From Microbacterium sp. cf046 (lineage in GTDB: Bacteria > Actinomycetota > Actinomycetes > Actinomycetales > Microbacteriaceae), in NCBI RefSeq assembly GCF_900114345.1, contig NZ_FOZJ01000001.1, positions 1,306,796 through 1,364,373 of the forward strand: a DNA stretch of 57,578 bases. The letters are read 5' to 3'. A program made the position numbers and the translations under genes. Positions 16,740-25,713 of this stretch are shown in pieces; position 1 is the stretch's first letter, and the number at the start of each line of letters is the position of its first letter. Under the pieces are notes generated by a model that saw only the letters and a list, made by a program, of their open reading frames with translations, did not search any database and was not told where the DNA came from.

Positions 16740-19126
16740 GGCGCGCAGCGGCCTGGGTGACGGCCGCTCTCCTGGTCGTCGGCGTGCTCGCCGCAGGCGG
16801 TGCGGCGCGCGCCCAGCCGACATCCGACCGGGCCGCCTCGGCATCCGCGTCCATGATCGAGCAGTCGATCGTCAAGGCAGCCGACCTGTCGAAGTTCCAG
16901 GCCGGGAACATCATCAGCGACGCGGCGTTCTTCAACCGCAGCACGATGACCGAAGGGCAGATCCAGGCCTTCCTCCAGGAGAAGGTCCCCAACTGCCAAT
17001 CGGGCTACGTCTGCCTGAAGGACTGGTACGACACGTCGCGCACGACGGCAGCGGACCCGATGTGCAGCGCATACTCGGGCGGCATCCGCGAGCGCGCCTC
17101 GACGATCATCTACAAGGTGGCGCAGGCGTGCGGGATCAACCCGCAGGTCCTGATCGTGATGCTCCAGAAGGAGCAGGGCCTCGTCCTGCACACCTGGCCG
17201 AGCGACTGGCGGTACACGATCGCGATGGGTCAGGGATGCCCCGACACCGCGGCCTGCGACACCCGGTACTACGGGTTCTTCAATCAGGTGTACGGCGCGG
17301 CGTGGCAGCTCAAGCGCTACGCGAACCCACCCGGGACCAGCCAATACTTCACCTGGTATGCGCCCGGCAACACCTGGAACGTGCGCTGGCACCCGAATGA
17401 GGGCTGCGGCAGCTCGCCGGTCTACATCCAGAACCAGGCGACGGCGAACCTCTACTACTACACGCCCTATCAGCCGAATGCGGCGGCGATCCGCGCCGGC
17501 TACGGCGAGGGCGACGGATGCTCGAGCTACGGGAACCGCAACTTCTACCAGTACTTCACGGATTGGTTCGGCCAGGCCGCACTGCCGGTCATCTCGTCGG
17601 TCGACACCTCCACATACGTTCAGGCGCTGGACTCGGCCGGCACCCTGTGGGGGTATCCGTTCCTGGCCGGCGGATCCTGGGGGACTCCGATCCAGTTGGC
17701 ATCGATGTCCGATACGCGCCGGGTCCTTTCGGTCGGCGACCTCGACGGCGACGGGCACCGGGATGTGGTCGGCGTGAGCGCGACAGGGGCCACGACCCTC
17801 TACCGCAGTGACGGCGGGCTGATCTACTCGCAGTCCCGGCCGCTCGGCGTGGACTGGTCCGGAGCCGTCTTCGCCACCGCGGCCGGGGACTTCGACGGCG
17901 ACGGCGCCCCGGACGTGTTCACGACCGACGCATCGGGCAACCTGTGGCTGTGGCGCAACACCGGAGCGGGCGGGCTGCGTGCGCCGATCCTGGCCGGAAC
18001 GGGATGGGCCGGGATGGGGCTGCTGTCGGGCGGCACCGACATGGACGGGGACGGCGTGCCCGATCTCATCGCCCGGCACTCGAACGGCAATCTCTACCTG
18101 TACTCCGGCAACGGCACCGGCGGGTGGCGCGCCTCCACGCAGATCGGCAGCAACTGGGCCGGAATGACCGCGCTGCTCAGTCCCGGAGACTTCTCAGGCG
18201 ACTCCGTCGCCGACATCCTCGCGCGCGACGCCGCCGGCGGCCTCTGGCACTACTACGGCACCGGCGGCGGGCGCATCGCCGGCGGGACCCGCGTCGGGAC
18301 GGGCTGGCAGGGGATGCTCGGCATCGTCGGCACCGGCCCGGCGACCGCCGGCGTGCGCGTCTTCCCGGCGGGTGCAGGCGACATCGATCTCGATCGCGCA
18401 CGGGATGTGGTCGCACTCACCTCCGCGGGCCAGCTGCTCGCATATCGGGGCGACGGCGCGGGCGGGTGGCGCGGATCGAGCGTGATCGACGCCGCGTGGG
18501 GAGCCGGCAACCGGTTCGTCAGCATCGGCGACTTCTCGGGCGACGGACTGGCCGACTTCGGGCGGATCCTCGCCGACGGCACCTTCGAGATGCGCAGGGG
18601 ACGCGGAGACTCGACCTTCGAGGCCCCGACGGTGATCGGCAACGGCTGGAACACGCTGCAGCTGGTCACCGGCGGCATCGACTTCGACGGGGATCGCAAC
18701 GTCGACGTCGTCGGCCGCGACGCCGCGGGAGCCCTTCTGCTGTATCGCGGCAACGGCAAGGGCGGGTGGATCGGCGGCGCCGTGCCCATCGGCAACGGCT
18801 GGGGCAGCATCTCGACACTGCTCTACGCCGGCGACTTCGACGGCGACGGCGCGGGCGACTTCCTCGCGCGACTGGCCGACGGCTCGCTCTGGCTGTACCC
18901 GTCATCCGGGCAGAACGGGTGGCGCACGCCGCGATCGATCGGGGTCGGATGGGGTGGGTTCACCTCGATCATCGGTCCCGGCGACTTCGACCGCTCGAAC
19001 GGACCCGACGTGATCGCCCGCACCTCGGGCGGACTGCTCTACCTCTACCGCGGAGACGGTCGCGGCGGGTGGTCGGGCAGCTCGGTGATCGGTCAGGGGT
19101 GGAGCGGCATGGTCCAGCTGGGCTGA
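16727..19126 (+). CDS. Secreted FG-GAP/VCBS-repeat propeller protein with an N-terminal lysozyme-like module
   Basis: A 799-residue exported protein. A signal peptide with an RR-containing start and AAGGAARA before the likely cut at residue 29 is followed by a cysteine-rich module (about 45-290). This has AQACGINPQVLIVMLQKEQG, with Glu149 in the place of a lysozyme-like catalytic acid, then YYGFFNQVYGAAWQLKRY and a Tyr/Asn-rich stretch. From about residue 290 nine FG-GAP-type repeats (GDFDGDGxxDxxxR...GxLxLYRGxGxGGW) should fold as a calcium-binding beta-propeller. A role in wall-glycan binding or trimming is inferred from the module and from its place between LCP and the glycan exporter. GTG at 16727 has a GGGGA upstream; GTG at 16736 is an alternative. 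Confidence 0.85.
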   Translation: MRPVRRAAAWVTAALLVVGVLAAGGAARAQPTSDRAASASASMIEQSIVKAADLSKFQAGNIISDAAFFNRSTMTEGQIQAFLQEKVPNCQSGYVCLKDWYDTSRTTAADPMCSAYSGGIRERASTIIYKVAQACGINPQVLIVMLQKEQGLVLHTWPSDWRYTIAMGQGCPDTAACDTRYYGFFNQVYGAAWQLKRYANPPGTSQYFTWYAPGNTWNVRWHPNEGCGSSPVYIQNQATANLYYYTPYQPNAAAIRAGYGEGDGCSSYGNRNFYQYFTDWFGQAALPVISSVDTSTYVQALDSAGTLWGYPFLAGGSWGTPIQLASMSDTRRVLSVGDLDGDGHRDVVGVSATGATTLYRSDGGLIYSQSRPLGVDWSGAVFATAAGDFDGDGAPDVFTTDASGNLWLWRNTGAGGLRAPILAGTGWAGMGLLSGGTDMDGDGVPDLIARHSNGNLYLYSGNGTGGWRASTQIGSNWAGMTALLSPGDFSGDSVADILARDAAGGLWHYYGTGGGRIAGGTRVGTGWQGMLGIVGTGPATAGVRVFPAGAGDIDLDRARDVVALTSAGQLLAYRGDGAGGWRGSSVIDAAWGAGNRFVSIGDFSGDGLADFGRILADGTFEMRRGRGDSTFEAPTVIGNGWNTLQLVTGGIDFDGDRNVDVVGRDAAGALLLYRGNGKGGWIGGAVPIGNGWGSISTLLYAGDFDGDGAGDFLARLADGSLWLYPSSGQNGWRTPRSIGVGWGGFTSIIGPGDFDRSNGPDVIARTSGGLLYLYRGDGRGGWSGSSVIGQGWSGMVQLG

Positions 19127-19176
19127 TGCAGAGCGTGCCGGGCACCCCTTCGCATCTGCGGTGCAGGGCGCTGTCG

Positions 19177-19182
19177 TAGAAT
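19177..19182 (+). promoter_or_regulatory. Candidate -10 box for the first ABC exporter operon
   Basis: TAGAAT lies 51 nt before the GTG start of the permease. A GTG at 19191 would be the leaderless start of an eight-codon frame (VCRIGRFD) ending 16 nt before the permease. Confidence 0.45.
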
Positions 19183-19233
19183 CGCAACCTGTGTGCCGAA
19201 TCGGCCGCTTCGACTGACCCGATGAGTTGAGCA

Positions 19234-20136
19234 GTGACCCAGATCCAAGATCCCTTCGCGCAGGTGCCGCGGTCGTCGTTCGACGTTCCCGGCCGAGCCG
19301 GAGGACTGCTGGACGTCTTCCGCTGGCACTATCTGCTCCGTCTGCTCGTTCGCACCGGGGTGACCACCCGCTACCGAAACTCCGTGCTCGGCTGGACCTG
19401 GTCGTACGTGCGTCCGGCCGCCCAGTTCCTGGTCTTCTGGGTGGTGCTCGGGCTGTTCCTGAACCTCGAGCGCGGCATCCCGAACTACGCGGTGTACCTG
19501 TTCTCGGGAATCGTGGTCATCAACCTCTTCAGCGAGGCGTTCAAGAACGCCACCACCTCGATCGTGGGCAACGCCCCGCTCGTGCGGAAGGTGTACCTGC
19601 CGCGTCAGCTCTTCGCGGTCTCGGCGGTCATCGTCGCGTTCGTCCACTTCCTGCCGCAGGTGGGGCTGCTGCTGGTCGTCTGCCTGTTCCTCGGGTGGAT
19701 CACGCACATCTCGGTCCTGTCCATCCTCGCGATCGTGGCGGGAGTGGTGATCGTGATGGTCTTCGGGCTCGGCCTGGGACTGCTGTTCGGCGCGATGAAC
19801 GTGCGCTATCGGGATGCGGAGAACATCGTCGAGCTGCTCCTGCTCCTGGCCACATGGGCATCTCCGGTGCTGTATTCCTGGACGATGGTGCAGGACGCCT
19901 TCGAGCAGCTCGGCTGGCCGTCATGGCTGCTGGAGCTGTACCTGCTCAACCCGATCACGCAGGCCGTCGAGCTGTTCCACTACGCGTTCTGGCATCCGGT
20001 GACCGAGACGTCGCTGGCCCTCCCGCCCGGGCTCGCGATCAACACGCTCTGGACCTTCCTGATCTCGGTGGCGGTGCTGCTGATCGGGCAGGCGGTCTTC
20101 CGCCGCCTCGAGGGAAGGTTCGCGCAGGACCTATGA
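19234..20136 (+). CDS. Polysaccharide ABC exporter, permease (Wzm/TagG type)
   Basis: A 300-residue ABC-2 permease with six hydrophobic segments after a cytoplasmic start (FRWHYLLRLLVRTGVTTRYRNSVLGWTWSYVRP, the amphipathic entry typical of Wzm/TagG/RfbA proteins, shown in part). It exports a lipid-linked polymer together with the ATPase encoded next. The stop codon overlaps that gene as ATGA. A similar permease is at 55599-56390, so the locus has two such exporters. The GTG start precedes MTQIQDPFAQVPRSSF. Confidence 0.9.
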   Translation: MTQIQDPFAQVPRSSFDVPGRAGGLLDVFRWHYLLRLLVRTGVTTRYRNSVLGWTWSYVRPAAQFLVFWVVLGLFLNLERGIPNYAVYLFSGIVVINLFSEAFKNATTSIVGNAPLVRKVYLPRQLFAVSAVIVAFVHFLPQVGLLLVVCLFLGWITHISVLSILAIVAGVVIVMVFGLGLGLLFGAMNVRYRDAENIVELLLLLATWASPVLYSWTMVQDAFEQLGWPSWLLELYLLNPITQAVELFHYAFWHPVTETSLALPPGLAINTLWTFLISVAVLLIGQAVFRRLEGRFAQDL

Positions 20137-20876
20137 GCAGCCCCACCACGGCCGAACTGCGGCCCAGCATCGTCGTCGAGGACGTCCACAAGACGTTCAC
20201 GCTCAACCACGCCTTCTCGCTGAAGGACACGATCGTCTCGTGGATCCGCGGTCGAAAGCTGACCAGCCAGTTCGAGGCGCTCAAGGGCCTGGACATCGTG
20301 ATCAACGAGGGCGAGTCGGTCGCCATCCTCGGGCTCAACGGCTCCGGCAAGTCGACCCTGCTCAAGCTCGTCTCAGGTGTCATGCAGCCGGACGGCGGCA
20401 CGGTGCTCACGCGTGGGCGGGTCGCCGGGCTGATCGAGGTGGGTGCGGGCTTCCACCCCGAGCTGTCCGGGCGGGAGAACGTGTACCTCAACGCCGCGAT
20501 CCTCGGGATGAGCCGCAAGGAGATCGAGGCGCGCTACGAGGAGATCGTCGCGTTCAGCGAGATCGAGCAGTTCATCGACCAGGAGGTCAAGCACTACTCC
20601 TCGGGCATGTTCATGCGCCTCGCGTTCTCGGTCGCGATCCACGTCCAGCTCGACATCCTGCTCGTCGACGAGATCCTCTCGGTGGGGGATGCGCCGTTCC
20701 GCGAGAAGTGCCGCATGAAGTTCGAAGAGCTCATCGCGGCGCAGAAGACGCTGGTCGTGGTCAGCCACGACATGGAGATGGTGCGTGAGCTCTGCACGCG
20801 GGCGATCGTGCTCGACAAGGGCGATGTGATCTACGACGGCGACGTCGAGGGCGCGATCGCGATCGTCGAGGGCTGA
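20133..20876 (+). CDS. Polysaccharide ABC exporter, ATPase (Wzt/TagH type)
   Basis: A 247-residue ATPase partner of the upstream permease. It has Walker A GLNGSGKST, the family-typical signature YSSGMFMRLAFSVA in place of LSGGQ, Walker B ILLVDEILSVGD, and the switch histidine in VVSHDMEM. The insert before the first beta-strand (HAFSLKDTIVSWIRG) is typical of Wzt/TagH/RfbE. It ends right after the nucleotide-binding domain and lacks the C-terminal carbohydrate-binding domain of O9a-type Wzt proteins, so export is probably not tied to recognition of a terminal modification. The next gene starts 3 nt later. Confidence 0.92.
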   Translation: MSSPTTAELRPSIVVEDVHKTFTLNHAFSLKDTIVSWIRGRKLTSQFEALKGLDIVINEGESVAILGLNGSGKSTLLKLVSGVMQPDGGTVLTRGRVAGLIEVGAGFHPELSGRENVYLNAAILGMSRKEIEARYEEIVAFSEIEQFIDQEVKHYSSGMFMRLAFSVAIHVQLDILLVDEILSVGDAPFREKCRMKFEELIAAQKTLVVVSHDMEMVRELCTRAIVLDKGDVIYDGDVEGAIAIVEG

Positions 20877-20879
20877 GCG

Positions 20880-22823
20880 ATGGAGTGGCTCGCGGCGTCG
20901 GGCGCCGTCCTGGCCGCGGCTGCGTGGATCCTCCTGCCCGGCGTCGCCTTCGGGGTCGCCGCCCGGATGCGGGGTCTCGCGCTGCTCGCCTTCGCGCCCG
21001 TCGCGAGCACCGCCGTCCTCGCCGTCACCGCACTGGTGTTCGGCATGGCCCGCATCCCCTGGTCCCCGTGGTCGGCCGCCGCCGCTGCGATCGTGATCGC
21101 ACTCGTCGTGTGGATCATCCGTCGCCTGCTGCGCCCGTCGCCGCCGCCGCAGGCTGAATCGACGGGGCCGCGATGGCTCGTCCCGGTGGGCGTGACGATC
21201 GGGACGGTGCTGGCGACGCTTCGGCTGGCGCTGTACATCGGGGTCCCGCAGAACGTGTCGCAGACCAACGACGCGGTGTTCCATCTCAACGCGCTCAGGT
21301 ACATCCTGCAGTCCGGCTCGGCGTCGTCATTCGACATCAGCGGGATGCTGGGCGTATCGAACTTCTACCCGGCCGCGTGGCACGCCCCCGCGTCGCTCGT
21401 GGCGATGTCGACGGGCGCGGATGTCGAGATCGTCGCCAACGCGATGAGTCTGGTGGTCGGCGGGCTGGTCTGGACGACCGGGATCGCCTGGCTCACGCTC
21501 GTCGCGACCCGCGGCAACAGCCTGGCCGCGGCGAGCGCGGCAGCGCTGTCCGCGGCGCTCGCGGCGTTCCCCCTGCTCATGATCCAGTGGGGCGTTCTGT
21601 ACCCGTCGATGCTGGCGATCGCGCTGATCCCGGCATCCGTCGCGCTCGTGGTCGATCTGCCCGCCCGGCTCGCCGGGTCGGGGCGCACCGCGCGCGACGC
21701 CGTCTGGGGCGCCCTTCTGATCCTCGTCGGTCCGGTCGCGATCGCACTCTCCCAGCCCTCCCTCCTGATCGCGTGGGGCATACTCGCGGGGTCGTTCGGA
21801 CTCTGGTGGGTGATCTCCGCGTGGCGCGCGGCCACCTCACGCCGGCGGATCGCGATGGCCTCGGCATCCGTGGTTGCGGCGCTGGCGTTCGCCGGCGGCT
21901 GGGTGCTGATGGGGCGGCTCGTCAGCAACGTGTGGCCGCCCTCGCGGGGGCGCGTGCAATCGCTGATCGACATCGCCGTCAACGGACAGCTCGGCTATCC
22001 CGCCGCATGGGGCGTGAGCATCCTGATGATCATCGGGCTGGTCGCGAGCGTCAGGACACCCTCGCTTCGATGGCTCGCCACCGCGTGGGCCGTCGTGGCC
22101 GGCCTGTACTTCGTCGTGGTCGCGGTCGGCAACCCGACGGTGCGGGCGATCCTGCGCCCGTTCTACGAGGATCCGTACCGCATCGCGGCGCTCTTCCCGC
22201 TGGTGGTGATCCCGCTCGCCGGCATCGGCGCCGCGTCAGTCGCGGCATGGGCCGGAGCCCGCATGCGCACCGGTCGCGCGGCGCCCGGCACCGGGTCGGC
22301 CACCGCGGCCTGGACGCTCGGCATCCTCGCCGGATTCGGCGTCGTGTCGCTCGCGGTTGCTCCGGTCATCCAGTGGCGTGACGTGTGGAGCGGGGTCATC
22401 GACCGGGTCACGTGGTATCAGATCGACGACTCGTCGTATCTGAGCGTCGACGAGCGCGCCCTGCTCGAACGACTGTCGGAGAGCGTGCCTGCGGACGAGC
22501 TGATCGTCGGCAACCCCTCGACCGGCATGGCGTTCGGATACGCACTCGGCGATCACGCCGTGTACCCGATGACCTGGCAGCCGCCGCAAACCGAGGCGTA
22601 CGACGTGCTGGCGAGCAGCCTGAACGACGCCGCCAGCGACCCGCTGGTCTGTCCCGCGCTGGATGCGATCGGCGCGCGATACGTCCTGGACTTCGGTCCC
22701 GGGGACGGCGAATACGGACACTACGTCCTCCCCGGCTTCACCGATATCGACGGCCGGCCGGGCTTCGAGCTGGTCGACCGCGAGGGCGACGCGTCGCTCT
22801 GGCGGATCACCGCCTGCGATTAG
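20880..22823 (+). CDS. DUF6541 family polytopic membrane protein (candidate GT-C glycosyltransferase), copy 1
   Basis: A 647-residue protein with about a dozen transmembrane helices and a C-terminal extracytoplasmic domain. After the third hydrophobic block comes NVSQTNDAVFHLNALRY, with Asp131 and His135 at exactly the same numbers as in its paralogue at 43753-45714; then FYPAAWHAPASL. An acid in the first large outer loop is the layout of GT-C glycosyltransferases, which use polyprenyl-phosphate sugars, but this assignment is inference. The C-terminal domain (DERALLERLSESVPADELIVG...) is also shared by both copies. Its stop overlaps the convergent DUF2304 gene. Confidence 0.78.
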   Translation: MEWLAASGAVLAAAAWILLPGVAFGVAARMRGLALLAFAPVASTAVLAVTALVFGMARIPWSPWSAAAAAIVIALVVWIIRRLLRPSPPPQAESTGPRWLVPVGVTIGTVLATLRLALYIGVPQNVSQTNDAVFHLNALRYILQSGSASSFDISGMLGVSNFYPAAWHAPASLVAMSTGADVEIVANAMSLVVGGLVWTTGIAWLTLVATRGNSLAAASAAALSAALAAFPLLMIQWGVLYPSMLAIALIPASVALVVDLPARLAGSGRTARDAVWGALLILVGPVAIALSQPSLLIAWGILAGSFGLWWVISAWRAATSRRRIAMASASVVAALAFAGGWVLMGRLVSNVWPPSRGRVQSLIDIAVNGQLGYPAAWGVSILMIIGLVASVRTPSLRWLATAWAVVAGLYFVVVAVGNPTVRAILRPFYEDPYRIAALFPLVVIPLAGIGAASVAAWAGARMRTGRAAPGTGSATAAWTLGILAGFGVVSLAVAPVIQWRDVWSGVIDRVTWYQIDDSSYLSVDERALLERLSESVPADELIVGNPSTGMAFGYALGDHAVYPMTWQPPQTEAYDVLASSLNDAASDPLVCPALDAIGARYVLDFGPGDGEYGHYVLPGFTDIDGRPGFELVDREGDASLWRITACD

Positions 22824-23230
22824 CCGCGGGCGTCCGTGCGGTCCGGCGGGACGACGGTGTCGGACGCGTCGGTCGCCGCACCCTCCTGCGCGGAGGCTCG
22901 CTCGCTCTCACGGGCCTCCAGCAGTGCGACGTGGCGCGCGAGCTGGGTGATGCGCCGATTCTGCTCGACGTTCGTGCGGTACTGGGTCGTGATCACGACG
23001 AGCACCACCACGACGAGGGCGTACAGCACGAGGTCGGTGCCGCGGCCGACGCCGATCAGCGAGGCCACCCACGACAGCCACTGCGGGAACAGCACGGACA
23101 GCACCGCGGCGACGACGAACGCGAACAGCAGGAGTCGCCGGATGGCGAGGTGGCTGTCGCTGCCGGGGTTGCGGATCACGAGGAAGCCGATCACCACGAT
23201 CGCGCCGATGAGGATGATCTGGATCAGCAT
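22820..23230 (-). CDS. DUF2304 family small membrane protein, copy 1
   Basis: A 136-residue protein with three hydrophobic segments (about 1-18, 30-55 and 65-85) and a charged, coiled-coil-like tail (RTNVEQNRRITQLARHVALLEARES) followed by a disordered acidic end. DUF2304 genes usually sit next to DPM-type GT2 genes, as here: the ATG overlaps the stop of the GT2 gene by one base (TGATG). A subunit or membrane anchor for the GT2 enzyme, as Dpm3 is for Dpm1, is a reasonable guess but unproven. A second copy is at 46513-46920. Confidence 0.82.
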   Translation of the reverse strand: MLIQIILIGAIVVIGFLVIRNPGSDSHLAIRRLLLFAFVVAAVLSVLFPQWLSWVASLIGVGRGTDLVLYALVVVVLVVITTQYRTNVEQNRRITQLARHVALLEARESERASAQEGAATDASDTVVPPDRTDARG

Positions 23231-23931
23231 CAGCGCACCACCAGGTCGACCAGGATGTTGACGGAGTTCAGCACGCTCTGCCCCTTCGCCTTCGAGTAGT
23301 CCGTGTACAGCAGCTCCACCGGATACTCCGCCCACGGCAGGCGGGTCTGCCCCAGCTGGAGCACGATCTCGGTGGCATGCGCCATCCGATCCTGCTTGAG
23401 CCTGATCCGGCCGGCGGCGTCGCGGCGGATGACGCGCAGTCCGTTGTGGGCATCGGTCAGACGCAGTCCGGTCGTCTGATTCGTGACCCACACGGCGGTC
23501 TTGAGGATCACGTGCTTCATCCACCCCGGCCGCGTCCGGTCGTCGAGGAACCGTGAGCCGAAGACGATCGCGAGATCGGAGTGACGGGCCTCGGCGACCA
23601 TTCCGACGGCATCCGGCACCCTGTGCTGACCGTCTGCATCGAACGTGACGATGTACTCGGCGGTGGGATGCTCGAGCGCGTACTCGATCCCGGTCTGCAG
23701 CGCCGCCCCCTGGCCGAGGTTCACCGGGTGCGACACCACGGTCGCGCCGGCCGTGCGGGCGACCTCGGCCGAGCCGTCGGAGGACCCGTCGTCGATGCAC
23801 ACGATGTTGGCGAAATAGGGCCGCAGCCCCGTCACGACGTCGCCGATGACGGTCGCTTCGTTGTACAGCGGGATGACCACCCAGGCCCCCTCGTCGGGAG
23901 TCGGCGCTCCCGCGGGGCTCTCGGTGCTCAT
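23230..23931 (-). CDS. GT2 glycosyltransferase, polyprenyl-phosphate sugar synthase type, copy 1
   Basis: A 233-residue GT-A enzyme resembling dolichol/polyprenyl-phosphate mannose synthases. It has VVIPLYNEATVIGDVV, IVCIDDGSSDGS, VNLGQGAALQTGIEYAL, the metal-binding FDADGQHR and FGSRFLDD. No C-terminal transmembrane helices are present, so membrane attachment may depend on the DUF2304 partner translated right after it. The expected product is a polyprenyl-phosphate hexose used on the outer face by a GT-C enzyme, for which the neighbouring DUF6541 protein is the candidate. The ATG of MSTESPAGAP starts 24 nt from the TAGACT box of the divergent operon. Confidence 0.88.
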   Translation of the reverse strand: MSTESPAGAPTPDEGAWVVIPLYNEATVIGDVVTGLRPYFANIVCIDDGSSDGSAEVARTAGATVVSHPVNLGQGAALQTGIEYALEHPTAEYIVTFDADGQHRVPDAVGMVAEARHSDLAIVFGSRFLDDRTRPGWMKHVILKTAVWVTNQTTGLRLTDAHNGLRVIRRDAAGRIRLKQDRMAHATEIVLQLGQTRLPWAEYPVELLYTDYSKAKGQSVLNSVNILVDLVVR

Positions 23932-23954
23932 CGTTCCATTCTGACAGAGGCAGG

Positions 23955-23960
23955 TAGACT
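23955..23960 (+). promoter_or_regulatory. -10 box for the diacetamido-sugar operon
   Basis: TAGACT is followed after 5 nt by an in-frame GTG (23966), so a leaderless start 15 codons upstream of the assigned one is possible. Confidence 0.5.
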
Positions 23961-24010
23961 TGACGGTGCGCTCCGCGGTCCGATGCCGGAGTCGCGAGGA
24001 GCCCCCGAAC

Positions 24011-24616
24011 GTGAGTGACCATCCTGCCGTGCGCGTCACGGCATCCGCCGACGTGTCCGCCGATGCCACGATCGGCGACGGGTCGTCGGTCTGGCACCTC
24101 GCCCAGGTGCGCGAAGGCGCCGTGCTGGGCCGCAACTGCGTGATCGGGCGCGGCGCGTATATCGGCACCGGCGTGGTGATGGGCGACAACTGCAAGGTCC
24201 AGAACTACGCGCTGGTCTACGAGCCCGCGCGCCTGGGCGACGGCGTCTTCATCGGCCCCGCCGTCGTGCTCACGAACGACACCTATCCGCGGGCCATCAA
24301 CCCCGACGGCTCGCTCAAGAGCGCCCATGACTGGGAGCCGGTCGGTGTCACGATCGAGACCGGAGCCTCCATCGGAGCCCGTGCCACGTGTGTGGCCCCC
24401 GTCACGATCGGAGCCTGGGCGACCGTCGCCGCCGGCGCCGTCGTGGTCAAGGACGTTCCCCGATTCGCCCTGGTCGCCGGGGTTCCTGCCCGCCGGATCG
24501 GCTGGGTCGGCCGGTCCGGACACCCCCTCGTCGAACGCGACGGACGTTGGCACTGCCCCGCCACTTCGGACGTCTACGAAGAAATCGACGGCGAACTGAG
24601 AGAGGTCACGCTGTGA
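24011..24616 (+). CDS. wbpD: WbpD/WlbB-type UDP-sugar 3-N-acetyltransferase
   Basis: A 201-residue left-handed beta-helix acetyltransferase built of hexapeptide repeats (DATIGDGSSVWHLAQV, AVLGRNCVIGRGAYIG, GDGVFIGPAVVLTNDTYPR). The VWHLAQVREGA and TNDTYPRA segments are typical of WbpD/WlbB, which acetylate the 3-amino group of UDP-GlcNAc3NA to give UDP-2,3-diacetamido-2,3-dideoxy-glucuronate. The GTG at 24011 is favoured by GAGGAG about 10 nt upstream; the in-frame GTG at 23966 would add 15 residues. It overlaps the aminotransferase gene by GTGA. Assignment to the pathway comes from the whole gene set. Confidence 0.85.
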   Translation: MSDHPAVRVTASADVSADATIGDGSSVWHLAQVREGAVLGRNCVIGRGAYIGTGVVMGDNCKVQNYALVYEPARLGDGVFIGPAVVLTNDTYPRAINPDGSLKSAHDWEPVGVTIETGASIGARATCVAPVTIGAWATVAAGAVVVKDVPRFALVAGVPARRIGWVGRSGHPLVERDGRWHCPATSDVYEEIDGELREVTL

Positions 24617-25713
24617 CGTTGGAGTTCATCCCGCCCGCCAAGCCGATCATCGGAGACGACGAGCGCGAGGCGGTCGACCGCGTACTGCGCACCGGCATGG
24701 TCGCTCAGGGCCCGGAGGTCGCCGCATTCGAGCGCGAGTTCGCCGAGCACTTCGTCGACGGTCGTCCCACTGTGGCCGTCAACTCCGGCACCGCCGGCCT
24801 GCACCTCGGGCTGCTCGCCGCCGGCGTCGGCCCCGGCGACGAGGTGATCGTGCCGTCGTTCACCTTCGCGGCGACCGGCAACTCGGTCGCCCTCACCGGC
24901 GCGACCCCGGTCTTCGTCGACATCGAGCCCGAGACGTTCTCGCTCGACCCGGCCGCGGTCGAGGCGGCCATCACGGCCAAGACCCGCGGCATCCTGCCGG
25001 TGCACCTCTACGGTCACCCGGCGCGGCTGCGCGAGCTCTCGGCCATCGCGGAGAAGCACGGCGTCGCACTGTACGAGGACGCCGCCCAGGCCCACGGCGC
25101 ATCCCTCGACTCCCGCCCCGTCGGCACCTGGGGCGCGTTCGCGATGTTCAGCCTCTATCCGACCAAGAACATGACCAGCGGTGAGGGCGGCATGGTCACG
25201 CTCGCCGAGGACGCGGTCGCGCGTCGCGTGCGCCTGCTGCGCAACCAGGGCATGGAGAAGCAGTACGAGAACGAGGTCATCGGGTTCAACGCCCGCATGA
25301 CCGACATCCACGCCGCGATCGGACGCGTCCAGCTCACGAAGGTGGATGCCTGGACCGCCGCCCGCCAGTCGAATGCCGCGTTCCTCGATGCGAACCTTCG
25401 CGGGGTCGTCGTTCCGCCCGTCGCCGACGGCGCCGTGCACGTGTACCACCAGTACACGATCCGCGTCGCGGAGGACCGCGACGGATTCGTCAAAGCGCTG
25501 AAGGACGAGCACCAGGTCGGCAGCGGCGTCTACTACCCGATCCCGAACCACAGGCTTCCGTCGCTCGCGCCGTATGCTCCGGGACTCGACCTCCCGGTGA
25601 CGGAAATCGCTGCGCGCGAGGTCGTGTCGCTGCCCGTCCACCCGTCGCTGACACAGGCTGACCTCGACCGCATCGTCGCGGCGATCGACGCCGTCGTCGG
25701 GGCGGGTGCCTGA
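24613..25713 (+). CDS. wbpE: DegT/DnrJ/EryC1 aminotransferase, WbpE/WlbC type
   Basis: A 366-residue PLP enzyme of the sugar aminotransferase family. NSGTAGLHLGL binds the cofactor phosphate, YEDAAQAHGA holds the PLP-ring aspartate, and Lys185 in SLYPTKNMTSGEGG is the Schiff-base lysine. It would transfer an amino group to the 3-keto intermediate made by the oxidoreductase encoded immediately downstream, giving UDP-GlcNAc3NA. It is fused translationally to both neighbours: GTGA at its start and TGATG at its end. Family membership is certain; the exact substrate is inferred from the neighbours. Confidence 0.9.
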   Translation: MTLEFIPPAKPIIGDDEREAVDRVLRTGMVAQGPEVAAFEREFAEHFVDGRPTVAVNSGTAGLHLGLLAAGVGPGDEVIVPSFTFAATGNSVALTGATPVFVDIEPETFSLDPAAVEAAITAKTRGILPVHLYGHPARLRELSAIAEKHGVALYEDAAQAHGASLDSRPVGTWGAFAMFSLYPTKNMTSGEGGMVTLAEDAVARRVRLLRNQGMEKQYENEVIGFNARMTDIHAAIGRVQLTKVDAWTAARQSNAAFLDANLRGVVVPPVADGAVHVYHQYTIRVAEDRDGFVKALKDEHQVGSGVYYPIPNHRLPSLAPYAPGLDLPVTEIAAREVVSLPVHPSLTQADLDRIVAAIDAVVGAGA

